Assembly (NCBI GenBank): GCA_033239125.1
Contig: BSWB01000005.1
Location: 47,414,993-47,478,992 of the forward strand
DNA: 64,000 nucleotides
Direction: 5' to 3'
Source: Fagopyrum homotropicum
Taxonomy: Eukaryota > Streptophyta > Magnoliopsida > Caryophyllales > Polygonaceae
Of this stretch, positions 43,981 to 57,800 are shown in pieces. Each line of letters opens with the position of its first letter. Within the stretch, counting starts at the first letter, position 1. A program made the translations under genes and the position numbers. The notes beneath the pieces are model-generated. The model did not search any database and was not told the origin of the DNA. It saw only the letters and a list, made by a program, of their open reading frames with translations.

Positions 43981-44088
43981 GCACTAGTAAGTATTGCACG
44001 ATTTATGTTTTTTTGAAAGCATGCACGAGTAAGTGCACTAGTAAGTATTACACGTTTTATGTTGTTTTGAAAGCATGCACGAGTAAGT
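43981..44088 (+). repeat. 54-bp subterminal tandem repeat
   Basis: Two units (43981-44034 and 44035-44088) begin GCACTAGTAAGTATT and end GCACGAGTAAGT. Extra motif copies lie just upstream at 43931 and 43959. Confidence 0.85.
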
Positions 44089-44810
44089 GCAAATGAACAT
44101 CAATGTGCATGTGCATGTATTGGTTGTGCACATGTACATTTCGTGCATATATTAGAATATGAGAATATTGGTGAAATAGGGCCCTTTTTGTTTAGTGTAG
44201 ACTAACTAGGCCCCTAACAAAATCAAATTAAAAAATAAAGATATACTAGGGATTTAATACTATAATTAAGGATAGAAGATAGGTAGTTAATTGATATTCT
44301 GTTTTTAAAAACTGGCTAAAAAGTTGAAACTGCTTTGAAAAAATTGGAAACTATAAAACCAAGGATTCTCGAAATCTTTTTAAGCGGCTAATTCATATAA
44401 ATCACAATCAGTATCCCGTATTTCAAGTCAAATGTTCTTTACTCTCTCTCTGACTCCATTGAAGGCGATTGAAGCTATCTTCGTTGTGCGTCGTCTTCTC
44501 CGTCTTGCAATCGTCGGTTTCCTGGTGTTCATCTTCATCGATTGTTGTTTAATTATACCAAGTAAGTTTTCGATCTCATCTTTTTTGGTCTATTCATGGT
44601 TAAATCCCCGTCATTGAAAACTTCTCAACCTAGTTTGCCAAGAATGTTAGCAATGGAGTACACAACATTCCGACTATAATCAATGGCCTTTATTTTGTGT
44701 ACAAGTATGATAACAAATAATGTGTGCATGGATATAGTATGCTTTGATTATGTTCTAATCATACACACATACGTAGTTGCTAACAGTGTACATATCATAC
44801 ATTATGTATC

Positions 44811-44815
44811 ATACA
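44811..44815. repeat. Target duplication of structure C, left
   Basis: ATACA precedes the first LTR and is repeated at 61999-62003 after the third LTR. No such duplication flanks the middle LTR. Confidence 0.93.
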
Positions 44816-47732
44816 TGTAACACCCCAAATCCGCGGGACTCGGGATGCTACGGGTTGGGACCTCACAATGGGTCCCGACCCTTAGCTTGACAACAATTTC
44901 ACCGGATCTTGCAACAAGGCACAAATAAAGGCCAAAAACGAAATACATTTTTATGTAATGAAAAGAAAAACCCGAAAGAATACAACAAAGGACTTCAGCC
45001 GAAAATACAACCTCAAAGGCTAACACCATAAAACATACAATAATTACAATACTCAAACTCGACTCCACCCAAAACCCAATCCTAAAATGTACGGAACCCG
45101 GTTGCCCACTCTTCCGGATCTCTCCGCCGCAATCCTAACCTGCAATGCAATCTACAACAGTCGGTATAAAACCGTTAGCTCATATTCGAAGCATTAGAAT
45201 CAATGGCAAAGGCACAAACACAAGTAAATCATCATAAACACACAACATTCTCAAAGCACACAATTCCGGTTTATTATCTTTTTATTATTAAGTCATATCC
45301 CGTTCTAATTCAACTTAGTTTTGTAACACGAGACCACCGTGGTCCCGCCTCGGTCCCTACTTACCGGCATGGAACGGTGCAGATGCCTCCGACCGTCTAA
45401 CCAGCACGGGCTAGTCGCCGAGAACCTCCTAGACTCTCGCAAGAGCTAGGTAGATGATGTCACCGCCCGTTATCATACACTTGGGCCAAAATAACATATA
45501 AAGGTCGGTAATCCTATTTCCGGTTTAGTTGTTATAACATAAACAATAGCACACACCACCAAACACACATTAACGCTAATACAAGGAATACGAGCTAAGT
45601 AAGTCCGGAGACTTACCTCGTCACCACACTCAACTCACAACACTCTCGCTTCCTTAGGGAGGAAGCAATAACCTGCTCACAAGAAGATAACTATATCAAC
45701 AACAACCCACTCACAATAGAAGTCTTAGACTTCTATACAAATGATCTACGCAAGACCATTTGACTCTCAATTCTAGGACCGCATCCTAGAATCTCTCATG
45801 CTCACATCACACTGAACACAAGCTAGAAGTCCTAAGACTTCTAAACCCTCGGATCTCGCAAGATCATAACTCCCAACGCAACTAGGATAAGCCAAACCTA
45901 ACTCCAAAATCCACAAGATCATACAACCCCAACTCGAGCCTCAAAACGCTCACAAGATCAACCATATAACTTAAAGTCTTATAACAACCTCACAAGATAA
46001 CCAACACCTCAAGCATAGAAGCAACATCAATACATCAAACAATATCAAATCCTCGAAACTCACCTAAGGTTCAAAGCCACTACTTGGCATTAACTCTAAG
46101 TTATGCTAGATCCAACCTAGCATGATACTAATACTAAACATAACTAAATCGAGGGAAAAGAATACTCACATGACGTCAAAAGACGGAAATCGATCAACAA
46201 ATGTCGACTTGGACTTGTTAGGTCTTTATCGGGACGCTTCCGAACCTAACACCAAAACTATACAAATTTAGCTTATATGCTAAATTTGAATGGAAGATTT
46301 AACGTATATAAATTTAAGGAAAACTCGCTTTCAAAACGAAGGTTAATACCCACAATAAAAATCTTTGCCATAAACCGAGATTAATCCAACAAAGCCATAA
46401 TATGTAGTATATATAAATATAAGAATATCCCCTTAATTGAAACCCGAGTTTAAAATCGTCAAATACATTTTTAGGGCAAAGATGAACAAATGCATAAACT
46501 TGGGTCATATTCCGAAAATGTAAATAAGGGCCATAATCTGTAATTTTCAACAAAGGATATAAATGCAAGATTCCAAAATGTGGGTAAAAGATGTAATATA
46601 TAAAGCTGGGTACATTTTGTAATTAAACATAAATTAAGGGCCCGATTTGAAAACCCTAAAAGTCTTCTCCCTTAATCGATACATACAGCTGGGGAAGGAG
46701 ACAGCAGGTTGCGGCGGCTGCGCCTCTGAGGGCTCCCTCCGGTGGCTGCAAACAGGTGTGGGGCAACACTCGGCGGCGACAAAGGAGGAGGCCGGCACTA
46801 ACGTTGGTTCTGTAGCGAAGGAGGGCCCTCCAGTGGCTTCCAGGTGGTTGAAGGCGGTGGAGTACAGAAAAGGGGAATCATAGAGACGGTAGGCGAGGCA
46901 AGGCGAGGTTCTTCAACCTCTGTACTGCGTGGGCGGTGGCGACTCTAGGATCCGGTGGGTTTGGATGCCCAGGCGAGAAGGCGGGCCAAGGCACGAGCTT
47001 TCCGACGAGGGCTTCGACTCCCGGCGTATGTTGCTTCCGGTGTGCTGATTTGACAGAGGACGAGGGGGGGAACAGAGGTCGATTTGTGCTGCTACGACGT
47101 TTGTTGTGGGTTGTTGTTTGCAGGTGGTCGTTGCTCAAGATAGGCTCGACGGTGGCGGTGCTGGCTCGACAAAGGAGGACGAAGGTGAGGAGCTGAGGAG
47201 ATGTGTGAAGGTTGTTGAGATGAGCAGAGGTGGAGAGTTGAGAGACTCAATTTGCAGACAGTGGACAATTGGAACGATAGGGAAGAAATGAGGGATCACA
47301 GGCTGAGTCAAATTGAGGGGATCAAGGGGTCGGGGGTAGCTGAGCTAGCCACAGAGAGAAGGAGCGTGCACGGGACTACCTCGGGTAGCTTGGGCGGGAT
47401 CAGAGGCCAGCAAGGGTGACACAAGGGTGTCATCAGGCATATGGAAGAAGGAAAGGACATTTATGAAAAGGGAATAAATGAATAAATAAATCGATCAAGA
47501 ATAACTCGATCGAAAACATTTGAAACGGGATTTCCGAATTGAAAAACTTTTCTGAATTTTCCGAAAAAAATAAAACGGATATACGTGAACGTATCAAAAA
47601 CTTAAATATGCTCGGGAAAAATATTTTACGCCTTAAAATACTTTTAATAAAAAAAAATTTAATCTAATAAAATATCGATAGAAGTCGGGTAAAAAAATAT
47701 CGAAAACGCGCCATAAAATTTGGGGCGTTACA
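44816..47732 (-). mobile_element. Structure C, LTR 1 (3' LTR of interior 1)
   Basis: Minus-strand LTR of 2917 bp, with ends TGTAACACCCC and GGGGCGTTACA as read on the plus strand. It differs from LTR 2 at roughly eight positions by eye. It holds the same block order as LTR A, including the GC-rich block (about 46690-47410) and the hairpin tract 45599-45865. On its left is ATACA, on its right the polypurine side of interior 1. Confidence 0.95.
45599..45865 (-). other. Seven-hairpin tract in LTR C (copy 1)
   Basis: Plus-strand coordinates: GTAAGTC/GACTTAC (45599-45616; sense-strand loop TCCG), GCTTCCT/AGGAAGC (45648-45666), ATAGAAGTC/GACTTCTAT (45716-45736), CAAATGATC/GACCATTTG (45738-45762), ATTCTAGGA/TCCTAGAAT (45770-45792), TAGAAGTC/GACTTCTA (45824-45843), GATCT/AGATC (45852-45865; sense-strand loop TGCG). 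Copies 2 and 3 lie exactly 7132 and 14264 bp further on. Confidence 0.82.
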
Positions 47733-50700
47733 TTAGATCCCCCTAAAACAAGTTTCGTCCCGAAACTTACTATACGCCGAACTGCTCGGTCCCTAAGGCC
47801 GAGGTATGAACTCTCAAACTACGAAGGCTTAGAACTTTTATATCTATATACACAAAACTGCTTCAACCACTATCATAACATATTTATAACCGGACATAAA
47901 ACACATTCCTGCACGGGTCACAAAACCACATATAACATCACACATATACACAACCAACTTAAGGGAAGAGTTAGGTCTAACCCGTCGATTCTATCAAATA
48001 TACTAGCTCGGCGTAAAACTCAACCAAAGATACTATCTTTCGTATGATACACATGAAACACCGGGTGAACACTCTCTACTCTTGGCGGTAACGCCAGCTT
48101 ATAAGACACTTCCCCAACTCGCGCTAAGATCTAAAAGGTCGATATATCGGAACTCAACTCCCTTCTCGGGTCCTCCTCAATGCAACATTTCTATTTTGTT
48201 TCTCTCTGATTGCCTCTAACACATAAGGTCAAACTTCTTAATTGGTCCCACTAACCAAACGTTGATGTTACATCTTCTCAATCTTGTTGTAAGTTTCAAG
48301 TAATGAAGGAAAATACTTAATTCACAATGCTTCTACAAAAGAGTCACATATGGTATTTCTTTTACATCGTTCCTTAATACTTAATCTAGACCTGGTTTTT
48401 GAGAACCACTTGTACACTTCAAACCCATCATACCTCAAGGCAATTTCTTAATAGTTGCACCAATGAATCTTCTCTTAACTCTCAACAACTCCATTGTCAA
48501 TCTCTGTCCCACTTAATACTTCATTATCATCCGGAGTAGGTTATCCATAGATGGTGTTACCTTGGAAAATCTCTCCACAAATCTGGTAATGACCAACACA
48601 TCCAAGAAAACTTTTAACTTCTTTCACATCCTTCGGGGTTGCCATCCCGAGATAACTTTTCATACAACTTCTCTCTTCTTCGGAAGTAGACCAAGATATC
48701 TTATCAGGGCATTAGTAAGCCCATATGGAATCTCTACAACTCGTAGTGACCATGGTTCGTCCAGAATGCCGTATTTGCAATATCTCAATCTCGAATTCTC
48801 AATTTGTGAAGAGAAACCTTAAATCATTCATAGAAGCGAGTACCGACCGTTGCTACTAGTCGAGTAGATCATCTATCCGTGGTGAGGAATACTTGTTCCA
48901 CATTGTTATCTTGTTCAACTCTCGGTAATCGATGTACATACGGTGATAACTGTCTCACTTTTCGTAAACTGATGTTCTCCATAACAACTTCAAATCAAGA
49001 GTTTAAGATATATTCCAATATGAACTTCAAAGCAAGAGTTCAAGATAACGTCTGATGTTCTCTATGGCATTTCACTAGTTCTAATGAAATCTTATCACTA
49101 AGTTCTTGCAATTTCTCCTTCACTTGCTTACACAACTCATGTCTCTGCACAAGTGTTATTCTATACGGCGCCTTAGACGTTGGAATTAAGTCAAGCTCGA
49201 CCTTAGGGGAAAATTCCACATTCTGACGTATTGGAATCCGTGATATCTCAACTTTCATCTTTTCTCTTTCCGTCACATATCGTAATAACCGACACAATCC
49301 TGTCTTATCACTTTACAAGTGATCGTGACACTAATGATCTACCTCGATCTGTTGGGGTGATGTCCTTTAAACACGTGTAATATTCCATTCATAGCTACCA
49401 TGTCGACCGTCTTCCTTTTACAAATCCTTCATCTCCTAGACTCGTAGAACTTGCTCGAGTCTTCCGACTATTGAAGCCTTGGTTAAGCAATAGTTCAGCT
49501 TAATCCCTCTTTTCACTTCAAAGGAAAGGCGATAATACATGTCTTGATCTCGCGCATGTGTTCAGTCACAAAGGTCTTACTACAAGACTCGATCATACCT
49601 TATACAACTCGATACAATCTCCCTTGCTTTCTATGACATCCCAACATATGGGAGGATCTCTTCGTATTTTACAACAGCTTTCACCGTAGACATCCTTTCC
49701 TCAAGTAGGCGTAGAAATTTACACTACATTTTCTTATGTAGCGTGAAACCGACTATAGAAACTCCAGTTTCAATCTTTCAGGTACTTCTTGTACATCTCA
49801 AATCCACATTGAACTTCAAGACTTTGGTCTTCTCTTACTCTGGTTGGTCACCTTATACATCTCTCGGTATCCCATAAACAACTCCACAACCGTACCATTA
49901 TGCCCTGTGGAAAACGCTAGAACAAATTCATCCACAATCACTGAAAGATCCACTCACTACTTCACCAAGTACTAACATCATAACTCTAAGCTCATAGTGT
50001 TGCCCTTATCTAGGTTCTCCCTTTCACGCTATAGCCACCATGACTCTTCCGTGTGAGTCTGAAGCATCTGACTCAACTTTTACTCGCGAAAACATACTAT
50101 CCATTTCATTAGAACGAACATATTATGCATCACCTTATTATACTCCCGTCTACGCACCACAAACAATGAAAACCTTACCTTTCGCTTGATCTACTAGTTT
50201 CCTTTACCATGATCAAACCTTAAAACTTCTAATCCGGGTCGTTCTCCTATATGTCGTTCTCGTGACCTAAGAAGGTCGCAAAGGGTCATTACAATCCCTC
50301 CCTAGGAGGTCTGTCACATTCACTTTCTTTGATCCCATGCAATATTACTTGATTAAGACAATTGTACTTAGTTGACATACTTCCTCACTACTTACACCGA
50401 ACCACCGGAAATCCTCCAAGCTCTTGTTACCGATCCTTCATGCCATTATCTTGCCTAATCTTCTCATATACGCTCATCAATAGCCAACCCGCACACGTGC
50501 GTTCTTGGTTCTCATCAATTACTCTTCTCATCCAATGTCAATGACCATTCTATTTACCCTCCCTGTTACCATTCTCCTGAAGGCTACCCTCTCAGGGCAC
50601 TCTGTCTTAAACTTCACTTGCTCATTTCACCCTTCACACACTCCGTTAACTCTTTATACGCTCCACGCTTCCTTCTTCTTCTATAAGGTAACTATAACTT

Positions 50701-51947
50701 CTCGGCCTTGTGGTGTCGCATAACTCCCGTTCATAGGCTTAACCGTTCTTCATAATATCTTGTAAGTGCATCTTCCCCACATCTCTATGGTTAGTAACTA
50801 CTCTCTCTTCTCTAGGTTGGTCTTTCAATCAAAACTCCTTGTTTTATCTTTCATCTTCTGAAGATCACAATCCACACACCCTTCCTCCTTCTTAGCGTTG
50901 CTTAGTTTCATCTCAATGACGGAAAATGATTGACTCCGCCGGGTAATTCTACTATGTGAACTTTCACCATGTGATCCTCCTCGTTACCCTCGTATTTTTG
51001 ACTCTTCACTTCTTGGTACCTCGCAAGTTTAACTTACGGTATTTAAATCCTTCCCACATGTTTCGTTCACTTTTCTCCTCTACCCTCCAATGCTTAGAAA
51101 CGTCTAAGGAAAGCTTTGCATCTTAATGGAACACCACCTTAACCTTTCTAGAACGTACTCATCTCCTCCTCGATTTACATCTTTAGTTGTCCACGCTTCT
51201 TCTCAAAGAACTTAAGTTCGTTCTCTCTCTTGGTCTCGTCGTCGTCCAATCATGGCCTCTTTAGAACCGCTTCTACACTTTAATGTTGCTACCTTTTTCT
51301 TGTATTGCTCCCATCTTGACCCCCCTTAAGTCGTCTCGAGTTTTCTTTTACTTGGTTGTCCTTTGTTTACATTATCTCTACTCCTCTTTGATGCCCTTTT
51401 ATAGGAATCCGAGAAACACCATGGTGTTTGTCAACACGAAACGCTCAACTTGATACTTGAGCGTACTCCTCCACGTATGAATGTTATCCTAAGCCAACAA
51501 CGTCGTCTTAAAGGTGATGATATCTTTTCGTCGTCCTAACTATAAGGTCCCATACTATATATTACTATATATCTAAGAGTCCGTATATAAGCATATATAT
51601 GTCCTATGTCCACATAACTACTAATATATCACATCCGGAAATCCAATACATCAATACAAGGTCCAAACATGTATTATAGTCCACATATATTCACTATACA
51701 TATAAATCAAGTCATCATGCAACTACAATCCACACATATTATACATACCTACATATATATACAAATCCTATAAACTAAGCTGCCGAGATCCGCGGAAGAA
51801 GTGGTGGTCCGTACATTCTACCCAGACTCATGCATGTGATTTTGAAAACGAAAAGTCAGAACCCGTGTGGGTTCTGTTTATTCCTCATTCGGCATTTAGA
51901 AGATTGCGAGTGCCATTGTTGTCAACCTAGGGCTCTGATACCACTTT
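47733..51947 (-). pseudogene. Structure C, interior 1, decayed gag-pol
   Basis: Sense is minus. The primer site TGGTATCAGAGC lies at 51943-51932 and the polypurine tract AGGGGGA at about 47743-47737, with the stem AAGTTTCG/CGAAACTT at 47750-47768. RT remnants are legible: LIPTSKAPYRITLVQRHELC (frame 49297-49040), a YIDYRELNKITMWNKYSS-like block, PRIDDLLD, then NTAF.TNHGHYEL. The blocks HMGLL.P and DILVY are joined at 48728-48684, and LYEKLSRDG is joined to the ATPKDVKEV block at about 48680-48625. These are the same two deletions as in element A. A GVHPVFHVYH-like block marks the end of pol near 48060. No gag, protease or integrase motif is readable. All plus-strand frames here are antisense shadows. 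Confidence 0.85.
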
Positions 51948-54865
51948 TGTAACACCCCAAATCCGCGGGACTCGGGATGCTACGGGTTGGGACCTCACAA
52001 TGGGTCCCGACCCTTAGCTTGACAACAATTTCACCAGATCTTGCAACAAGGCACAAATAAAGGCCAAAAACGAAATACATTTTTATGCAATGAAAAGAAA
52101 AACCCGAAAGAATACAACAAAGGACTTCAGCCGAAAATACAACCTCAAAGGCTAACACCATAAAACATACAATAATTACAATACTCAAACTCGACTCCAC
52201 CCAAAACCCAATCCTAAAATGTACGGAACCCCGGTTGCCCACTCTTCCGGATCTCTCCGCCGCAATCCTAACCTGCAATGCAATCTACAACAGTCGGTAT
52301 AAAACCGTTAGCTCATATTCGAAGCATTAGAATCAATGGAAAAGGCACAAACACAAGTAAATCATCATAAACACACAACATTCTCAAAGCACACAATTCC
52401 GGTTTATTATCTTTTTATTATTAAGTCATATCCCGTTCTAATTCAACTTAGTTTTGTAACACGAGACCACCGTGGTCCCGCCTCGGTCCCTACTTACCGG
52501 CATGGAACGGTGCAGATGCCTCCGACCGTCTAACCAGCACGGGCTAGTCGCCGAGCACCTCCTAGACTCTCGCAAGAGCTAGGTAGATGATGTCACCGCC
52601 CGTTATCATACACTTGGGCCAAAATAACATATAAAGGTCGGTAATCCTATTTCCGGTTTAGTTGTTATAACATAAACAATAGCACACACCACCAAACACA
52701 CATTAACGCTAATACAAGGAATACGAGCTAAGTAAGTCCGGAGACTTACCTCGTCACCACACTCAACTCACAACACTCTCGCTTCCTTAGGGAGGAAGCA
52801 ATAACCTGCTCACAAGAAGATAACTATATCAACAACAACCCACTCACAATAGAAGTCTTAGACTTCTATACAAATGATCTACGCAAGACCATTTGACTCT
52901 CAATTCTAGGACCGCATCCTAGAATCTCTCATGCTCACATCACACTGAACACAAGCTAGAAGTCCTAAGACTTCTAAACCCTCGGATCTCGCAAGATCAT
53001 AACTCACAACGCAACTAGGATAAGCCAAACCTAACTCCAAAATCCACAAGATCATACAACCCCAACTCGAGCCTCAAAACGCTCACAAGATCAACCATAT
53101 AACTTAAAGTCTTATAACAACCTCACAAGATAACCAACACCTCAAGCATAGAAGCAACATCAATACATCAAACAATATCAAATCCTCGAAACTCACCTAA
53201 GGTTCAAAGCCACTACTTGGCATTAACTCTAAGTTATGCTAGATCCAACCTAGCATGATACTAATACTAAACATAACTAAATCGAGGGAAAAGAATACTC
53301 ACATGACGTCAAAAGACGGAAATCGATCAACAAATGTCGACTTGGACTTGTTAGGTCTTTATCGGGACGCTTCCGAACCTAACACCAAAACTATACAAAT
53401 TTAGCTTATATGCTAAATTTGAATGGAAGATTTAACGTATATAAATTTAAGGAAAACTCGCTTTCAAAACGAAGGTTAATACCCACAATAAAAATCTTTG
53501 CCATAAACCGAGATTAATCCAACAAAGCCATAATATGTAGTATATATAAATATAAGAATATCCCCTTAATTGAAACCCGAGTTTAAAATCGTCAAATACA
53601 TTTTTAGGGCAAAGATGAACAAATGCATAAACTTGGGTCATATTCCGAAAATGTAAATAAGGGCCATAATCTGTAATTTTCAACAAAGGATATAAATGCA
53701 AGATTCCAAAATGTGGGTAAAAGATGTAATATATAAAGCTGGGTACATTTTGTAATTAAACATAAATTAAGGGCCCGATTTGAAAACCCTAAAAGTCTTC
53801 TCCCTTAATCGATACATACAGCTGGGGAAGGAGACAGCAGGTTGCGGCGGCTGCGCCTCTGAGGGCTCCCTCCGGTGGCTGCAAACAGGTGTGGGGCAAC
53901 ACTCGGCGGCGACAAAGGAGGAGGCCGGCACTGACGTTGGTTCTGTAGCGAAGGAGGGCCCTCCAGTGGCTTCCAGGTGGTTGAAGGCGGTGGAGTACAG
54001 AAAAGGGGAATCATAGAGACGGTAGGCGAGGCAAGGCGAGGTTCTTCAACCTCTGTACTGCGTGGGCGGTGGCGACTCTAGGATCCGGTGGGTTTGGATG
54101 CCCAGGCGAGAAGGCGGGCCAAGGCACGAGCTTTCCGACGAGGGCTTCGACTCCCGGCGTATGTTGCTTCCGGTGTGCTGATTTGACAGAGGACGAGGGG
54201 GGGAACAGAGGTCGATTTGTGCTGCTACGACGTTTGTTGTGGGTTGTTGTTTGCAGGTGGTCGTTGCTCAAGATAGGCTCGACGGTGGCGGTGCTGGCTC
54301 GACAAAGGAGGACGAAGGTGAGGAGCTGAGGAGATGTGTGAAGGTTGTTGAGATGAGCAGAGGTGGAGAGTTGAGAGACTCAATTTGCAGACAGTGGACA
54401 ATTGGAACGATAGGGAAGAAATGAGGGATCACAGGCTGAGTCAAATTGAGGGGATCAAGGGGTCGGGGGTAGCTGAGCTAGCCACAGAGAGAAGGAGCGT
54501 GCACGGGACTACCTCGGGTAGCTTGGGCGGGATCAGAGGCCAGCAAGGGTGACACAAGCGTGTCATCAGGCATATGGAAGAAGGAAAGGACATTTATGAA
54601 AAGGGAATAAATGAATAAATAAATCGATCAAGAATAACTCGATCGAAAACATTTGAAACGGGATTTCCGAATTGAAAAACTTTTCTGAATTTTCCGAAAA
54701 AAATAAAACGGATATACGTGAACGTATCAAAAACTTAAATATGCTCGGGAAAAATATTTTACGCCTTAAAATACTTTTAATAAAAAAAAATTTAATCTAA
54801 TAAAATATCGATAGAAGTCGGGTAAAAAAATATCGAAAACGCGCCATAAAATTTGGGGCGTTACA
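51948..54865 (-). mobile_element. Structure C, LTR 2 (middle, shared)
   Basis: 2918 bp. It serves as the 5' LTR of interior 1 (primer site to its left) and the 3' LTR of interior 2 (polypurine side to its right). Neither flank is a target duplication. The hairpin tract is at about 52731-52997. Confidence 0.95.
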
Positions 54866-57800
54866 TTAGATCCCCCTAAAACAAGTTTGTCCCGAAACTT
54901 ACTATACGCCGAACTGCTCGGTCCCTAAGGCCGAGGTATGAACTCTCAAACTACGAAGGCTTAGAACTTTTATATCTATATACACAAAACTGCTTCAACC
55001 ACTATAATAACATATTTATAACCGGACATAAAACACATTCCTGCACGGGTCACAAAACCACATATAACATCACACATATACACAACCAACTTAAGGGAAG
55101 AGTTAGGTCTAACCCGTCGATTCTATCAAATATACTAGCTCGGCGTAAAACTCAACCAAAGATACTATCTTTCGTCTGATACACATGAAACACCGGGTGA
55201 ACACTCTCTACTCTTGGTGGTAACGCCAACTTATAAGACACTTCCCCAACTCGCGCTAAGATCTAAAAGGTCGATATATCGGAACTCAACTCCCTTCTCG
55301 GGTCCTCCTCAATGCAACATTTCTATTTTGTTTCTCTCTGATTGCCTCTAACACATAAGGTCAAACTTCTTAATTGGTCCCACTAACCAAACGTTGATGT
55401 TACATCTTCTCAATCTTGTTGTAAGTTTCAAGTAATGAAGGAAAATACTTAATTCACAATGCTTCTACAAAAGAGTCACATATGGTATTTCTTTTACATC
55501 GTTCCTTAATACTTAATCTAGACCTGGTTTTTGAGAACCACTTGTACACTTCAAACCCATCATACCTCAAGGCAATTTCTAAATAGTTGCACCAATGAAT
55601 CTTCTCTTAACTCTCAACAACTCCATTGTCAATCTCTGTCCCACTTAATACTTCATTATCATCCGGAGTAGGTTATCCATAGATGGTGTTACCTTGGAAA
55701 ATCTCTCCACAAATCTGGTAATGACCAACACATCCAAGAAAACTTTTAACTTCTTTCACATCCTTCGGGGTTGCCATCCCGAGATAACTTTTCATACAAC
55801 TTCTCTCTTCTTCGGAAGTAGACCAAGATATCTTATCAGGGCATTAGTAAGCCCATATGGAATCTCTACAACTCGTAGTGACCATGGTTCGTCCAGAATG
55901 CCGTATTTGCAATATCTCAATCTCGAATTCTCAATTTGTGAAGAGAAACCTTAAATCATTCATAGAAGCGAGTACCGACCCTTGCTACTAGTCGAGTAGA
56001 TCATCTATCCGTGGTGAGGAATACTTGTTCCACATTGTTATCTTGTTCAACTCTCGGTAATCGATGTACATACGGTGATAACTGTCTCACTTTTCGTAAA
56101 CTGATGTTCTCCATAACAACTTCAAATCAAGAGTTTAAGATATATTCCAATATGAACTTCAAAGCAAGAGTTCAAGATAACGTCTGATGTTCTCTATGGC
56201 ATTTCACTAGTTCTAATGAAATCTTATCACTAAGTTCTTGCAATTTCTCCTTCACTTGCTTACACAACTCATGTCTCTGCACAAGTGTTATTCTATACGG
56301 CGCCTTAGACGTTGGAATTAAGTCAAGCTCGACCTTAGGGGAAAATTCCACATTCTGACGTATTGGAATCCGTGATATCTCAGCTTTCATCTTTTCTCTT
56401 TCCGTCACATATCGTAATAACCGACACAATCCTGTCTTATCACTTTACAAGTGATCGTGACACTAATGATCTACCTCGATCTGTTGGGGTGATGTCCTTT
56501 AAACACGTGTAATATTCCATTCATAGCTACCATGTCGACCGTCTTCCTTTTACAAATCCTTCATCTCCTAGACTCGTAGAACTTGCTCGAGTCTTCCGAC
56601 TATTGAAGCCTTGGTTAAGCAATAGTTCAGCTTAATCCCTCTTTTCACTTCAAAGGAAAGGCGATAATACATGTCTTGATCTCGCGCATGTGTTCAGTCA
56701 CAAAGGTCTTACTACAAGACTCGATCATACCTTATACAACTCGATACAATCTCCCTTGCTTTCTATGACATCCCAACATATGGGAGGATCTCTTCGTATT
56801 TTACAACAGCTTTCACCGTAGACATCCTTTCCTCAAGTAGGCGTAGAAATTTACACTACATTTTCTTATGTAGCGTGAAACCGACTATAGAAACTCCAGT
56901 TTCAATCTTTCAGGTACTTCTTGTACATCTCAAATCCACATTGAACTTCAAGACTTTGGTCTTCTCTTACTCTGGTTGGTCACCTTATACATCTCTCGGT
57001 ATCCCATAAACAACTCCACAACCGTACCATTATGCCCTGTGGAAAACGCTAGAACAAATTCATCCACAATCACTGAAAGATCCACTCACTACTTCACCAA
57101 GTACTAACATCATAACTCTAAGCTCATAGTGTTGCCCTTATCTAGGTTCTCCCTTTCACGCTATAGCCACCATGACTCTTCCGTGTGAGTCTGAAGCATC
57201 TGACTCAACTTTTACTCGCGAAAACATACTATCCATTTCATTAGAACGAACATATTATGCATCACCTTATTATACTCCCGTCTACGCACCACAAACAATG
57301 AAAACCTTACCTTTCGCTTGATCTACTAGTTTCCTTTACCATGATCAAACCTTAAAACTTCTAATCCGGGTCGTTCTCCTATATGTCGTTCTCGTGACCT
57401 AAGAAGGTCGCAAAGGGTCATTACAATCCCTCCCTAGGAGGTCTGTCACATTCACTTTCTTTGATCCCATGCAATATTACTTGATTAAGACAATTGTACT
57501 TAGTTGACATACTTCCTCACTACTTACACCGAACCACCGGAAATCCTCCAAGCTCTTGTTACCGATCCTTCATGCCATTATCTTGCCTAATCTTCTCATA
57601 TACGCTCATCAATAGCCAACCCGCACACGTGCGTTCTTGGTTCTCATCAATTACTCTTCTCATCCAATGTCAATGACCATTCTATTTACCCTCCCTGTTA
57701 CCATTCTCCTGAAGGCTACCCTCTCAGGGCACTCTGTCTTAAACTTCACTTGCTCATTTCACCCTTCACACACTCCGTTAACTCTTTATACGCTCCACGC

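Larger units (their letters stand above)
43441..44815 (+). mobile_element. Left half of a TIR DNA transposon (possibly MULE)
   Basis: The end GATCCGGTGAGAAC...ACGGTGAGAAATAAGAAC (43451-43495) is matched in inverted orientation by about 62675-62718, and both ends adjoin TA repeats. Six GCAC(G/T)AGTAA(G/A)T motifs lie at 43931-44088. The segment at 44430-44620 has a C/T-rich, gene-start-like composition, but its 61-codon frame (44432-44617) is hydrophobic and unrecognised. Retroelement C interrupts this element at 44815. The superfamily is not certain. Confidence 0.45.

Noticed and set aside
43981..44088. CRISPR-like or centromeric satellite array
   Set aside because: Only two 54-bp units without unique spacers, inside a plant transposon end.
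46936..47196. Frames repeated three times in identical form (46936, 54069, 61201 and neighbours)
   Set aside because: They recur because the whole 7132-bp unit is repeated. They lie antisense in the GC-rich LTR block and show no known domain.
48562..48822. 86-codon plus-strand frame in C
   Set aside because: It is the antisense shadow of the decayed reverse transcriptase on the minus strand.
51932..51943. Possible tRNA gene sequence
   Set aside because: It is only the 12-base tRNA-complementary primer site; no cloverleaf surrounds it.
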